In this document: piece after piece, positions 8,242 to 16,176 of the stretch | How the letters are laid out: each line of letters opens with the position of its first letter | Position numbering within the stretch: position 1 is the stretch's first letter | Assembly (NCBI GenBank): GCA_027486095.1 | Contig: JAIXPT010000413.1 | Span: 1 to 40,167 of the forward strand | Source of the DNA: Planctomycetaceae bacterium | GTDB lineage: Bacteria; Planctomycetota; Planctomycetia; Pirellulales; UBA1268 | DNA: 40,167 nucleotides | Direction: 5' to 3' | Position numbers and translations under genes: made by a program | Notes under the pieces: model-generated | Database searches by the model: none | What the model saw: only the letters and a program-made list of their open reading frames with translations | Told to the model about the DNA's origin: nothing

Positions 8242-9134
8242 TAGATGAGGGCCGGCGTTCCGAGGGCTGTTGACCAGTCAGCCGTCAGGTACACGTCGAC
8301 GCCGGCTCCGTTGTTGACGACGCTGGGAGCCGTGCCAGGGCTCTTCTTTGTGCCGTTGCTGTTTAGGGCGACAGGCTGCTTCACAGGCTTTCCATCGTTC
8401 CCTGTGATCGTCTTTCGCTCACCCGAGACAAGCTCCATAAACCCGACATCCCACGGCATGAGCTTCCAGGTGTCGGGCTCGTAGCGGAACTCCCAGCGGC
8501 TCTCGATGAACTCGAGCTTCCCGGCATCGTCGTCGCCGTCGAGCTTGGAAATGCTTTGGGCCTTCGCTCCCTTGAAGTAACACTTCCACGTCTTAGGCGC
8601 GCCGCCTGCCCACGTGCCGGAGTGAACCTTTCCAGCATAAGCCGCGATGTGTGAGTTCATCGTGGATTCGCTCTCGTAGTATTTTGTGAGCGTCCATGAG
8701 GTTTCTTCGCGTTCCTTTTCAAGGCCCTCGATCGGATCCTTGGCGGCGTTGGTGATGATGTTTCCGTCTTTGTCAGCAAACGCCGGAATCGATGTCGAAC
8801 CTCCACTGCGCTCCCATATATCTTCTGGAATGCCGTTCTCTTTTACCCTCTTCCCGGGCGGAGGTTCGTAGTACTGAACGGTTAGCATCCACCGCATGCC
8901 GTCTTCAGTGTCTGGAGACAGGTCAAACTCCATGGCCTTCAGCGATGGGAACTCCCAGTGGGCGGACCCCCACTTCACGCCAATGGTCGTGCTCACGCCG
9001 ACGAGGATCTGGTTTTTCGGCGTGAGCGGGCTGTCAACCCGGATTTGCCACCGCTCCGGCACGCGCATGCTTTCGCCATACTTGCCGGAAACTCCTGTTC
9101 CGCGGTTCACGCGCTCGTAGCTGACCCACGCCAT
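8241..9134 (-). CDS. Distal tail-like structural protein
   Basis: 297 aa. GGAG lies seven bases before ATG 9134. It directly follows the tape measure gene, the usual place for the distal tail protein (Dit-like) or an equivalent hub. The sequence is beta-rich and aromatic, with conspicuous phrases such as WEFPSLKAMEFDLSPDTEDG and ESRWEFRYEPDTWKLMPW. The last 45 residues are low-complexity Ser/Gly/Asn/Thr. I do not recognise the family; the assignment is by gene order. Confidence 0.7.
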   Translation of the reverse strand: MAWVSYERVNRGTGVSGKYGESMRVPERWQIRVDSPLTPKNQILVGVSTTIGVKWGSAHWEFPSLKAMEFDLSPDTEDGMRWMLTVQYYEPPPGKRVKENGIPEDIWERSGGSTSIPAFADKDGNIITNAAKDPIEGLEKEREETSWTLTKYYESESTMNSHIAAYAGKVHSGTWAGGAPKTWKCYFKGAKAQSISKLDGDDDAGKLEFIESRWEFRYEPDTWKLMPWDVGFMELVSGERKTITGNDGKPVKQPVALNSNGTKKSPGTAPSVVNNGAGVDVYLTADWSTALGTPALI

Positions 9135-9137
9135 GCG

Positions 9138-10604
9138 TTACTCCAGTGCGAACGGATAGTCCGCTTCCTGACCTTCGAGCGTGTCGGCGATCCGCTCCAG
9201 GACTCCGAGCTGGCGTTCCTGCACGTCGCCACCGTCGCCGCGCATGATCCGGAACATCTCTGCGATGCCGTCGCTCGATCGCGAATCGACGCCCTTCAGG
9301 GCTTGCGGTTCGACAGCTGCGGCGATTTGCTCGGCCACGGCGGCCGCTGCCCCTTTTCCTGACTCCTCAACTTGCGAGGCAGACGCTTGTGCTTTTGCTA
9401 CCGCCGCGTCGAGCGCCGTTGTGAGCGGCCCTATAACAGCCTGGCCAACTGGCTCGCTGGCGGCAGTGAATGCACTCGCCATGGCTTCACCGGCGGCTGT
9501 GAAATTTTCCCCGGCTGCCTGCGCGTACGTCTTGAAAGCATCGTTTGCCGACTTTGAGAAAAAGGAGAACGCGTACAGCAGGCTTGCCGAAATTGCGTTG
9601 CCGACGCCCTCGAAAAACTTGAAGACTCCGTAAAGGAAATTGCCCACGCGCTGCGCGAAGTCCATTACGACTCCCCACTGTTCGCCAACGGTCGACAAAT
9701 ACGAGAAGACTGTCGAGAAGTTCGCGATCACCCAATCGCCGATTCCGGCAAGGAACCGCGCCCCGGCGATGATCCCGTCTCCAATCGCCCGGCCGATGTT
9801 CGCGCCGCCGATAGACCCGACCATGTTCGTGAAGGTGTCGGCCACCGTCTGGATCGCAGGAGCAAGATAGGCCGTCACCTGCTGCACGATGCCCTGGATG
9901 GCTTTTCCCGCCAGCGTAAAGGCGTCGTTCATCGCCTCGACGTCCTGGCCTTGTGCTGTCGTAAGAGCAAGCCCGAGCCGCTGGGCCTGCTCTGCCGCCT
10001 GAGCGATGCCCTCGGCACCTCCGGCGAAGAGCGGAAGCAGCTCCTGTCCTGCCTTCCCGAACAGCTGGGTTGCGGCGGCCGCCCGCTGTGCCTCTGTCGG
10101 AAGGGACGCGATCGCGGACGAAATTGCCTGAAACCGCTCGGCGGCCGACATCCCGGCCATCTCATCCACGGACAGGCCGAGGCTCGCGAACGCCGCCTGA
10201 GCCACCTTCGATCCAGCCTGGGCCTTCACGAACGCGATGTCGGCCTTGGTGGCAGCCTTGGCGATCGTGTCCATGCCGACGCCAGCCAGGTCGCCGGCAA
10301 GAGCCAGCCCTGCAAACTCCCCGTATGTCATGCCGACACGGGCCGCGAGCTTGCTTTGCTGGTCGATCACCTCTGCTTGGGCGGCCCCCATCGAGACGAG
10401 CGACCGCACGTAGTTCGACGCTGTGCTTGCGATCGACCCAAACAGCTGCGCTCCCTGAATCGCGACGAGTGCGTTCATCCCGGAGCGGAGCGATGCCGTA
10501 GCCCCTTCCATCCGGCGCATCGATGCGGCCGCCTGGTTGACGCCGGTCACGAGGCCGGAGGAGTTGGCCGTGAAGATCGCGGAGACTTTGCCGATGACCG
10601 ACAT
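9138..10604 (-). CDS. Tape measure protein
   Basis: 488 aa, Ala-rich and largely helical. It has long amphipathic stretches and a hydrophobic central block (about 260-350, including GIGDWVIANFSTVFSYL and LLYAFSFFS) typical of tape measure proteins. The N-terminus (IFTANSSGLVTGVNQAAASMRRM) matches the usual start of phage tail-length proteins. It overlaps the tail chaperone frame by 58 nt. At about 0.15 nm per residue, a known rule for long tails, it would specify a tail of roughly 70 nm. No embedded lytic domain is visible. Confidence 0.85.
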   Translation of the reverse strand: MSVIGKVSAIFTANSSGLVTGVNQAAASMRRMEGATASLRSGMNALVAIQGAQLFGSIASTASNYVRSLVSMGAAQAEVIDQQSKLAARVGMTYGEFAGLALAGDLAGVGMDTIAKAATKADIAFVKAQAGSKVAQAAFASLGLSVDEMAGMSAAERFQAISSAIASLPTEAQRAAAATQLFGKAGQELLPLFAGGAEGIAQAAEQAQRLGLALTTAQGQDVEAMNDAFTLAGKAIQGIVQQVTAYLAPAIQTVADTFTNMVGSIGGANIGRAIGDGIIAGARFLAGIGDWVIANFSTVFSYLSTVGEQWGVVMDFAQRVGNFLYGVFKFFEGVGNAISASLLYAFSFFSKSANDAFKTYAQAAGENFTAAGEAMASAFTAASEPVGQAVIGPLTTALDAAVAKAQASASQVEESGKGAAAAVAEQIAAAVEPQALKGVDSRSSDGIAEMFRIMRGDGGDVQERQLGVLERIADTLEGQEADYPFALE

Positions 10605-11292
10605 CGCTTCACCTTCTTTTTGAGCCCGGGAAGGCTCGCCAATTCGTCAGCCAGTTCGTCTTCAGTTTTCGGAACCTTGGAGCGAAACTCGTCTCCGAGC
10701 TGGTACGTGACGAGAAATCTCTCTTCGTCGTGCTTGTCGAACTTGCCTGTCAGTGCCGAACGGATCAGGCTGGTCATTCGACCGGCCACGAGCCACGGCT
10801 GGCCCCACGGCTCGATCAGATAGAACGCCATCCATTTCCGCAGTTGCCTCTTCGTGATTCGTCTCTTCAGCTTCTCGACGTCCCAAATGCCCATTTCCAG
10901 GGCGAGCCGGTAGGTAAACAGTTCCCATGGGCTCGCCCTCAGCCTTTTTTTTCCTCCTCCAGCACTTCGTCGGTGGGTTCACTGACGAGCGGAAGGCAGA
11001 AGTGCGCGATCTCGTCGATGGCCCGCGGGTTGGAGTCGGCCAGCTGCTGGAGCGCGTCGTCGGTCTGCGGGACCACGCGATCGCCCTGCGCGTCGCACAG
11101 CATGATCTGCACGAGCTTGGCGGCCATCGGTCTGTCGCCGCCCTGATGGTTTCTGCACCACATCCGCCACTCGTCGACGTCGGCGCTCGACGGGTCGCGA
11201 ACGAACACCTTGCGTCCACCGAAGGCTTTGACCTCGAACTCGATCGGTCCCTGGCGGGCGGCGAGGTCGAGAAGTTCGTCGAATTTCAGCAT
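10547..11292 (-). CDS. Tail chaperone G-T fusion made by -1 frameshift
   Basis: Predicted 248-aa product: 116 residues of the G frame, then 132 residues in the -1 frame. Slippery site: zero-frame codons GAA AAA AAA GGC TGA, with eight A residues at 10952-10945, allow tRNAs to slip back one base on A AAA AAA. The -1 frame then reads open through SPWELFTYRLALEMGIWD and RKWMAFYLIEPWG, a signature of the GT/DUF4035 C-terminal chaperone half. Layout and position before the tape measure match lambda G/GT. The T half has no good independent start; ATG 10894 lies inside the conserved segment. Confidence 0.85.
10939..11292 (-). CDS. Tail assembly chaperone G (unshifted product)
   Basis: 117 aa from ATG 11292 (MLKFDELLDLAA), terminating just after the slippery A-run. 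The sequence is typical of small acidic tail chaperones: a beta N-terminus (IEFEVKAFGGRKVFVRDPSS), an aromatic helix (VDEWRMWCRNHQ), and an acidic end (TDEVLEEEKKG) encoded by the slip site itself. It would bind the tape measure protein during tail assembly. Its stop codon lies 2 nt before the tail gene order continues in the shifted frame. Confidence 0.85.
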   Translation of the reverse strand: MLKFDELLDLAARQGPIEFEVKAFGGRKVFVRDPSSADVDEWRMWCRNHQGGDRPMAAKLVQIMLCDAQGDRVVPQTDDALQQLADSNPRAIDEIAHFCLPLVSEPTDEVLEEEKKG

Positions 11293-11293
11293 G

Positions 11294-11683
11294 TCAGGAA
11301 AGCTCCCCAGTAAGTTGGAACGTCGCCACGCCTGTCGACCACTGCCCGGCCCGTCCGGAGTGGCTGAACGACAGAAGCAGCGCCGGCCCCGAGATCGTTG
11401 ATCCAGGAGCCTCGAACACGATCGTCGCACTCATCCCGGCGTCTTCCGCGTCGTAGCTGGGCGGCCCCAAGAACGAGAACGACAGCGTCGGCGGCTCGAC
11501 CGACGTGCAGTCGTACTCCTTGACCACGCGCGAATTTGCGCCAGTTCCGACCACGCGGCTGTTGACGTTCGTGCGCTCGTACAACTGCCCGGCCTTCGAT
11601 TCCGAGTCGTAGCCGGTCAGGTAGCCGATCAGCACGCCGCCAAAAGTGACGGTCGCTCCATGCGATGAGTAGTACCCGGGCAT
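11294..11683 (-). CDS. Tail tube-like protein 2
   Basis: 129 aa, beta-rich, with Gly/Ser/Thr-rich strands (TVTFGGVLIGYLTGY, TLSFSFLGPPSYD, TFQLTGEL). It lies directly upstream of the chaperone gene and directly downstream of another tube-like protein of similar length, so the phage has two tail-tube-type proteins in tandem. One may be the main tube subunit and the other a minor or decorating subunit. The assignment is by position and composition. Confidence 0.6.
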   Translation of the reverse strand: MPGYYSSHGATVTFGGVLIGYLTGYDSESKAGQLYERTNVNSRVVGTGANSRVVKEYDCTSVEPPTLSFSFLGPPSYDAEDAGMSATIVFEAPGSTISGPALLLSFSHSGRAGQWSTGVATFQLTGELS

Positions 11684-11701
11684 GAATCACGCTCACCATG
11701 G

Positions 11702-12109
11702 TCAGGAGATCGTCAGGCCCGATGCAGAAACCTCCGCAGTGATCAGCTCCTCAAACGTGGCCGTCCCCTCGACGTACTGGGCGGTCTTTCGCGACACACT
11801 GGCCGCTGTGACGCGGTAGGTTCCAGAGCCGCCGGACGTCGTCAGCGAACCCTCGTCGCCCTCGATGATCTCCGTGGTGTCGGTCATCGTTTTGTAGGTG
11901 ATCGAGAACTTCTTTGGGTCTCGCTTCGGCTTGATCGGAGACAGCAGCATTACGGCGTCTCCGCCGTGGGCCACGTCGAGAGTCGTCATGTCGACGCGCT
12001 CGCGGCTCGGGGCGGATGCCTCGCGGTTGATGTCGATGCACTTGTAGAGGCTTCCCTTCCACGTGAAGGTCGTGCTGTGGCTGGTCTGGAACGTGGGTGA
12101 CTCTGGCAT
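11702..12109 (-). CDS. Major tail tube-like protein
   Basis: 135 aa. A strong Shine-Dalgarno (GGAGGGCACC before ATG 12109) suggests high expression. Beta-rich: STTFTWKGSLYKCIDINREA, KKFSITYKTMTDTTEI, TYRVTAASVSRKTAQY, then TATFEELITAEVSASGLTI. The length and pattern fit tail tube proteins of HK97/SPP1-like phages. It follows the tail terminator gene, as expected. Confidence 0.65.
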   Translation of the reverse strand: MPESPTFQTSHSTTFTWKGSLYKCIDINREASAPSRERVDMTTLDVAHGGDAVMLLSPIKPKRDPKKFSITYKTMTDTTEIIEGDEGSLTTSGGSGTYRVTAASVSRKTAQYVEGTATFEELITAEVSASGLTIS

Positions 12110-12118
12110 GGTGCCCTC

Positions 12119-12544
12119 CTAGGAAAAGACAATCTCGACGTCTTGCTCGACCGTGTACGTTGGCTGCTCGCGACCTTCGAGGTATCCGGCGTCGCCGTCG
12201 CGCTCGTCGACGACGAGGCATTGGTGGATTAGCTCGCCGTGTGCCGCGCCTGCAAACCTGTGGATTGCTGCCGTGATTGCGTTGGCAATCAGCCACGCTT
12301 GAACGTAGGAGTCCGCGTAGACGACGACCGTGTATCTGGCGACAGGCGGAATCTCTCCAGGCTCTGGAGTCGAACTGAAGCCCTCATCCAAGAGCGACTC
12401 GCGAGCCGTTTGCTCGCGCGTGAACACGACGTATGGCGGGACGTAGCCTTCCTGCTTTGCGCCCGCGGTGTTCTCCACAGGCCATGCCGTGACGTTTGTG
12501 GCGGCTTCGATCGCGGCCTTCAGCCAGTTGTGAGGGGCAGCCAT
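12119..12544 (-). CDS. Tail terminator/completion protein (DUF3168-like)
   Basis: 141 aa from ATG 12544 (MAAPHNWLKAAIEAA). The pattern of an N-terminal helix, PYVVFTREQ strand, ARYTVVVYADSYVQAWLIANAITAAI strand-helix and TVEQDVEIVFS closing strand matches tail-terminator proteins such as lambda gpU or the DUF3168 family. It sits between the gp10-like head-tail gene and the tube gene, exactly the expected place. Confidence 0.7.
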   Translation of the reverse strand: MAAPHNWLKAAIEAATNVTAWPVENTAGAKQEGYVPPYVVFTREQTARESLLDEGFSSTPEPGEIPPVARYTVVVYADSYVQAWLIANAITAAIHRFAGAAHGELIHQCLVVDERDGDAGYLEGREQPTYTVEQDVEIVFS

Positions 12545-12546
12545 GG

Positions 12547-13089
12547 TTACTTCCCGTAGCTCCTCGTCGGGTTCTTTCCGGCCGCAAGCTCGCGTGCAGC
12601 CTTGCCGAGAGCAGCCTTCATTTCCTTCGCGAGGGCAGCAGCTGCTGGGCCACCGTACTGCCGGCGGAACCGCTCCATGATCTTGCGTGGCTCGATGCCG
12701 CTTTTCGTTCCGAACTCCAGCCAAAGCGCCTTGCGGCTCTCGAACCCGGCCTTGTAGCCGATCGCTCCGTAGACCCTTCCGTCGCTATTTCGTCCGATGT
12801 ACTTGCTCTTTGCGGCAGCGGCACGGCGCAAGGCACCGCCTCGAACTCGCATCTTCTTTCCGCTTCCGGCAACGAATCTACCGCCGGAGCCGCGCTTGAG
12901 AGCGGCGCGTTTCGTCCTGACGGATCCCTTCGGCGTCAGGGCCTTTAGCGCCGGAATGCCGTCCTTCATGCACCGCTTCATGGCGGTCTGAAGATGCTTT
13001 TTCGCGATGTGCCTCGGAAGCTCGGCATACCGCGCCATGAGGGCCGCGATCTGGGCATTCGGATTTCCAGACCATGAGAGCGTGATCAT
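12547..13089 (-). CDS. HK97 gp10-like head-tail joining protein
   Basis: 180 aa from ATG 13089, which overlaps the previous stop by 4 nt (ATGA). The N-terminus has the gp10 look (ITLSWSGNPNAQIAALMARYAELPRHIAKKHLQTAM). The middle is very basic (KRAALKRGSGGRFVAGSGKKMRVRGG is split by turns), followed by the typical ALWLEFGTKSG and a C-terminal helix. It connects head and tail during assembly. Confidence 0.7.
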   Translation of the reverse strand: MITLSWSGNPNAQIAALMARYAELPRHIAKKHLQTAMKRCMKDGIPALKALTPKGSVRTKRAALKRGSGGRFVAGSGKKMRVRGGALRRAAAAKSKYIGRNSDGRVYGAIGYKAGFESRKALWLEFGTKSGIEPRKIMERFRRQYGGPAAAALAKEMKAALGKAARELAAGKNPTRSYGK

Positions 13090-13409
13090 GCGACGGTCTC
13101 CTCGACGGTGATGACGAGATCGCCGTCCTGCTCGACCACGCTGGAGATCTTCATCACGTCGCCGTCGCGCGAGTGGCAGACGAGCTGCATCGACGCGTCG
13201 ACTCCCTCGAACTCGCGGCAGATGACCGTTGCCTGACGGTTCCCTCCCACCTGCCCGCGCCGCTGGGCCTGGCTGTAGCTCTCCTGGTCGTAGGAGCCCA
13301 TGAACTGGCGGACCTTGGCCCACGTCGTGATGTTCTCGCCTGACGCGTTTCGCGTCTGGACGGGGCGCTGCAGCTCGAAGCGGTGGGTGAGGCGGCCGGT
13401 CGCGATCAT
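13086..13409 (-). CDS. Head-tail adaptor (SPP1 gp16/HK97 gp9-like)
   Basis: 107 aa. The start RLTHRFELQRPVQTRNASG followed by WAKVRQFMGSY is the signature opening of the phage head-tail joining family (gp16-like stopper). It ends with short beta strands (GDLVITVEET). It lies in the canonical order after the gp6-like connector and before gp10, with a 4-nt overlap. Confidence 0.8.
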   Translation of the reverse strand: MIATGRLTHRFELQRPVQTRNASGENITTWAKVRQFMGSYDQESYSQAQRRGQVGGNRQATVICREFEGVDASMQLVCHSRDGDVMKISSVVEQDGDLVITVEETVA

Positions 13410-13412
13410 GCG

Positions 13413-13979
13413 TCAGTACCTCCCCGACCAGGAGGACGCGGCGAGCAAGTCTTCGAAGCCCACGGGCAGCACGACTGTCTGGTCGTCGGCCAGCACGCCG
13501 CGGTTGCGGAACGCGTGGTCGACGTACATGAGGATGGCCGAGTGAAGCAGCGGGCACAGGATGGATCCTGGGAGCCTGCCGGCCCACCACTCGACCACGA
13601 GCTTTCCGGAGGCCGCGACCTCGAGGGCGATCTCGCCCGGCCGGACGTCTGCGTCCACCTCGAAGTCGGCCGGCTGGACCGGCTGGCCGTCGATGGTCAC
13701 GCTGACGGGGTGTTCGAAATCGACGAGCAGGGGCGGTGCCGGCAGCGCGACGACCCGCGGGCACTGCCGCCAGACGCCGCGGAGCTTCGTGGCCACCATC
13801 GTGATCCCGAGCCGCTGCTCGATCAGCCGGCGGGCCGTCGAGATCTTCTGGGCGAGCAGGAAGTTGTGTTCCTCATTGTCGGGCAGGAGACCGACCTGCG
13901 CCCGGGCGTCGGCGAGCGACACCGGCTCGACGACAGGCGGGATCAACACCTGGACGTTGTCGGGCGGCGAGAGAATCAC
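13413..13979 (-). CDS. HK97 gp6-like head-tail connector
   Basis: 188 aa, GTG start overlapping the previous stop (GTGA). VEPVSLADARAQVGLLPDNEEHNFL is split by no gap from AQKISTARRLIEQRLG, giving the classic helical N-terminus of gp6-like connectors. A beta insert and then a helical C-terminus (LHSAILMYVDHAFRNR) follow, as is usual. It forms the ring under the portal. Confidence 0.8.
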   Translation of the reverse strand: MILSPPDNVQVLIPPVVEPVSLADARAQVGLLPDNEEHNFLLAQKISTARRLIEQRLGITMVATKLRGVWRQCPRVVALPAPPLLVDFEHPVSVTIDGQPVQPADFEVDADVRPGEIALEVAASGKLVVEWWAGRLPGSILCPLLHSAILMYVDHAFRNRGVLADDQTVVLPVGFEDLLAASSWSGRY

Positions 13980-14173
13980 GCGCCACCTCCCGGCCGGGCG
14001 ACAGCCCGCTCGACCACTGGACCAGCAGAACGCGGGGCAGACGCATCCGCCACCGGTTCAGCCCGCCCGGACGATGTGAGCACGTCCGCCAGTTCGCGCG
14101 TGGTGTGAATCACAGACCCGGGCGAGTTGCCGCGAAACTCAGAAGTCAGCCGGACAGTGACAAGGGGATGCAC
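13976..14173 (-). CDS. Small protein between capsid and connector genes
   Basis: About 65 aa from GTG 14173, six bases after GGAGG (a GTG three bases earlier is the alternative). Beta-like N-terminus (VTVRLTSEFRGNSPG), then a helix and an Ala/Pro/Val-rich tail. Small proteins in this position are often head-decoration or accessory head proteins, but no family is recognised. It starts just after the hairpin that follows the capsid gene. Confidence 0.55.
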   Translation of the reverse strand: MHPLVTVRLTSEFRGNSPGSVIHTTRELADVLTSSGRAEPVADASAPRSAGPVVERAVARPGGGA

Positions 14174-14191
14174 CACGGGCCTCCGTGCGGC

Positions 14192-14231
14192 CCGGTGGGG
14201 GCTGGGGAACAAGAAACCCAGCCCCCACCGG
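14192..14231 (-). terminator. Strong hairpin after capsid gene
   Basis: A perfect 15-bp inverted repeat (CCGGTGGGGGCTGGG and its complement) with a 10-nt loop lies 26 nt after the capsid stop codon. It lacks a T-run, so it is more likely an attenuator or an mRNA 3'-end stabiliser that lets capsid mRNA exceed downstream genes than a classical terminator. Confidence 0.6.
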
Positions 14232-14256
14232 AAACGGTGTGGATCACTCAGCTCGA

Positions 14257-15480
14257 TCAGGTGCCGGAAGCCTTGGCCAGCTTGCCGACGAACTCGGGGC
14301 CGTGATTGCTCACGCCGACCCGGGTGTTCGCCACGTAGAGCGTCTGCCGGCTGCGGACGAGCAGCTCGCGGGCCACGGTGATCTCCAGCCCGGTGTCCTT
14401 CAGGCCGACGGCCGAGGCCATCGAGAAGTCACCGAAGAGAGCCAGCGTGTTCGCGGGCAGGCCCTTCACGAGGTAGACCGGTGCGCCCCACACGGTGGGA
14501 ACCACGCGGCCGCCGCCGACCACCTGCGTGGTCTGCTGGGAAGCCCAGATCTTCATCAGGTCGACGTACCCGGCCTTCGAGCACACCCAGGCACCCGTGC
14601 CCATGATGCTCTCGTCGACCTTGCCGACCACGTCGGCGAGATTGTCGGCGGTCGTCTTCGCGCTCGCTCCGACGGTCACGGTGTTGCCCGAGACCACAGC
14701 GGCAGCGAGGCCCGTGATCGACGGGTTCGAGCTGCCGGACAGCCAGAGGTTGTCGATCCAGCGGGCGAGGCCGTGCGAGCAGCGGTCTACGATGAGACCG
14801 GCGACGTCGATCGGCGAGTCCGCGAGGAGCGAATTTGACACCGGCACCGAAGCCCCGCCCTCGTAGAGGGTGAGATCGGCACCGCTGGTCGAGATGTCCT
14901 GATCGGTGAACGCGACGTTCTCGGCGGCGAAACCGAACGTCACGTCGCCGCTCTTCGGCAGCGTCAGCTTCTGGCCGGCGGGCCGGAAGATGCTGGCGAG
15001 CTGGAGGGCGACCGACTGGTACTGGAGGCGATTGACGATCGCGGTGTACAGCTCGGTGACGACGAAATCGTCTCCGTAGCCGTCGACCGTTTCGCCCATG
15101 GCACGCTTGCCCATGCCGGACAGGCCGCAGAGGTAGCTGCCCACGGCCGCGGCGATCTTCGTCGAACGGAAGGCTCGAACGCCGGCCCGAATGTCGGGCT
15201 TGGTTTCCGCCTGCTCGTCGTCGCGGAACTGCTTCTCGACGTCCTCGCGGCTCTTGTCGGCGCTGCGCACGCTCTTCATCGAGGCGATGGCGGCGTCGAT
15301 CTCGTCCTCTCGCCTGGCTTCCGCTGCGATCTTCGCGGCGCGCTCGGTGGCGGCCTTCAGCCGGCCCTCGATGCTCTCGCGGTCGGCGTCATCCTTGGGC
15401 TCGAGCGAACGGAGAGCGTTGATCTCGTTCTCGACCGCGACGCTCTCGTCTTGCAGAAGGCGGATCTTCGGGCTGGGCAT
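14257..15480 (-). CDS. Major capsid protein, HK97 fold
   Basis: 407 aa with GAGGAAATC before ATG 15480. Residues 1-90 are a charged coiled coil (delta/scaffold domain) normally removed by the prohead protease. The mature part begins near 100-110. Family features are the SIFRPAGQKLTLPKSGD strand, the TLYEGGASVPVSNSLLADS segment, the helix LIVDRCSHGLARWIDNLWLSG, the WGAPVYLVKGLPAN loop and the C-terminal FGDFSMAS. Copies of this protein make the icosahedral shell. A 20-bp conserved motif lies about 67 bp upstream. Confidence 0.93.
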   Translation of the reverse strand: MPSPKIRLLQDESVAVENEINALRSLEPKDDADRESIEGRLKAATERAAKIAAEARREDEIDAAIASMKSVRSADKSREDVEKQFRDDEQAETKPDIRAGVRAFRSTKIAAAVGSYLCGLSGMGKRAMGETVDGYGDDFVVTELYTAIVNRLQYQSVALQLASIFRPAGQKLTLPKSGDVTFGFAAENVAFTDQDISTSGADLTLYEGGASVPVSNSLLADSPIDVAGLIVDRCSHGLARWIDNLWLSGSSNPSITGLAAAVVSGNTVTVGASAKTTADNLADVVGKVDESIMGTGAWVCSKAGYVDLMKIWASQQTTQVVGGGRVVPTVWGAPVYLVKGLPANTLALFGDFSMASAVGLKDTGLEITVARELLVRSRQTLYVANTRVGVSNHGPEFVGKLAKASGT

Positions 15481-15546
15481 GATTTCCTCGTTTGGAGTTG
15501 GTGCGCGGTCGATTTCGAACTCGCTTGTCGCAGGCTATGAAGAGCC

Positions 15547-15566
15547 CACCGAATTGACCTATAGGC
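15547..15566 (-). promoter_or_regulatory. Late motif copy 1, upstream of capsid
   Basis: Read on the minus strand: GCCTATAGGTCAATTCGGTG. It lies between the stop of the upstream membrane-protein gene (15596) and the capsid start (15480). It shares 16 of 20 positions with the copy before the portal gene and a relaxed version with the copy before the fibre genes. TATAGG could serve as a -10 element, giving a leader of about 75 nt. No matching -35 is seen, so an activator or phage-specific factor would be needed. Confidence 0.5.
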
Positions 15567-15595
15567 TGGCGATCGAAAATTCTTGGGCTGGCTGC

Positions 15596-15877
15596 TCAGG
15601 CTTTCGGGCGGGCCACGATCGCGTGGATTTCGCGCTGCCCGGCGGCCAACTCGCGAAGCGTCTCGGCCTGCTGCTCCTGCGTGCGGCCAAGGCCGTCGAT
15701 GGCCGCGGCCGTCTGTTTGAGAAATGAAGAGTGCGATTCGACGACCGGCACGACAACGGTGCGGTGCATGGCGTGGGCACCTTCGCGCAGGAGCCACAGC
15801 ACGACCGCCAGCACGAGGCACGGGAAGCCGAATTCACGTGCGGCACGGATTCCGATCTCGATCATTTCGCTGCTCAT
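15596..15877 (-). CDS. Single-TM membrane protein with coiled coil (cassette gene 8)
   Basis: 93 aa from ATG 15877, eight bases after GGGAG, overlapping the previous stop by 4 nt. One membrane helix at about 12-28 (FGFPCLVLAVVLWLLREG), then an extramembrane helix about 40-85 with coiled-coil character (SSFLKQTAAAIDGLGRTQEQQ). The size and layout resemble phage holin-associated or spanin-like proteins. It is the last gene before the capsid. Function is inferred only from context. Confidence 0.65.
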   Translation of the reverse strand: MSSEMIEIGIRAAREFGFPCLVLAVVLWLLREGAHAMHRTVVVPVVESHSSFLKQTAAAIDGLGRTQEQQAETLRELAAGQREIHAIVARPKA

Positions 15878-16176
15878 TTGTGCTGCTCCCACCATCGCTT
15901 TACGAGGATCTCCACGATCTTCCCGATAGCCCAAAGCAGCAGCATCGACAGAAGCGGCGAGCCGCAGCGGTCGCTGTAGACCAGCCGCACGCGCTGCTCC
16001 CACCGCTCGCGCATCGCGTCGCTGTCGTGCCCCGCAAATAGTGATTCTGTGCCTTGTGGCGATTCATCGATCGCTGTGGCCACGAGGGCATCGCACCGTT
16101 CCCGGCCGAGCATGGCCCGGCGCAGCGGATAGCCGGATAGGGCATCCCACACGTAATCCTGCGCGGCCGTTGTCAT
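15874..16176 (-). CDS. C-terminally anchored small membrane protein (cassette gene 7)
   Basis: 100 aa. The N-terminal 70 residues are soluble and charged (DYVWDALSGYPLRRAMLGRERC and onward), followed by a single membrane helix at about 76-92 (LLSMLLLWAIGKIVEIL) and a short basic tail (KRWWEQHK). It overlaps its neighbours by 4 nt on both sides. It may be a tail-anchored regulator or holin-type partner; there is no recognised family. Confidence 0.65.
   Translation of the reverse strand: MTTAAQDYVWDALSGYPLRRAMLGRERCDALVATAIDESPQGTESLFAGHDSDAMRERWEQRVRLVYSDRCGSPLLSMLLLWAIGKIVEILVKRWWEQHK

Noticed and set aside
10547-10894. Independent 115-aa gene starting at 10894
   Set aside because: The conserved family sequence begins upstream of this ATG and joins the G frame at the slippery A-run, so it is the shifted half of the G-T fusion.
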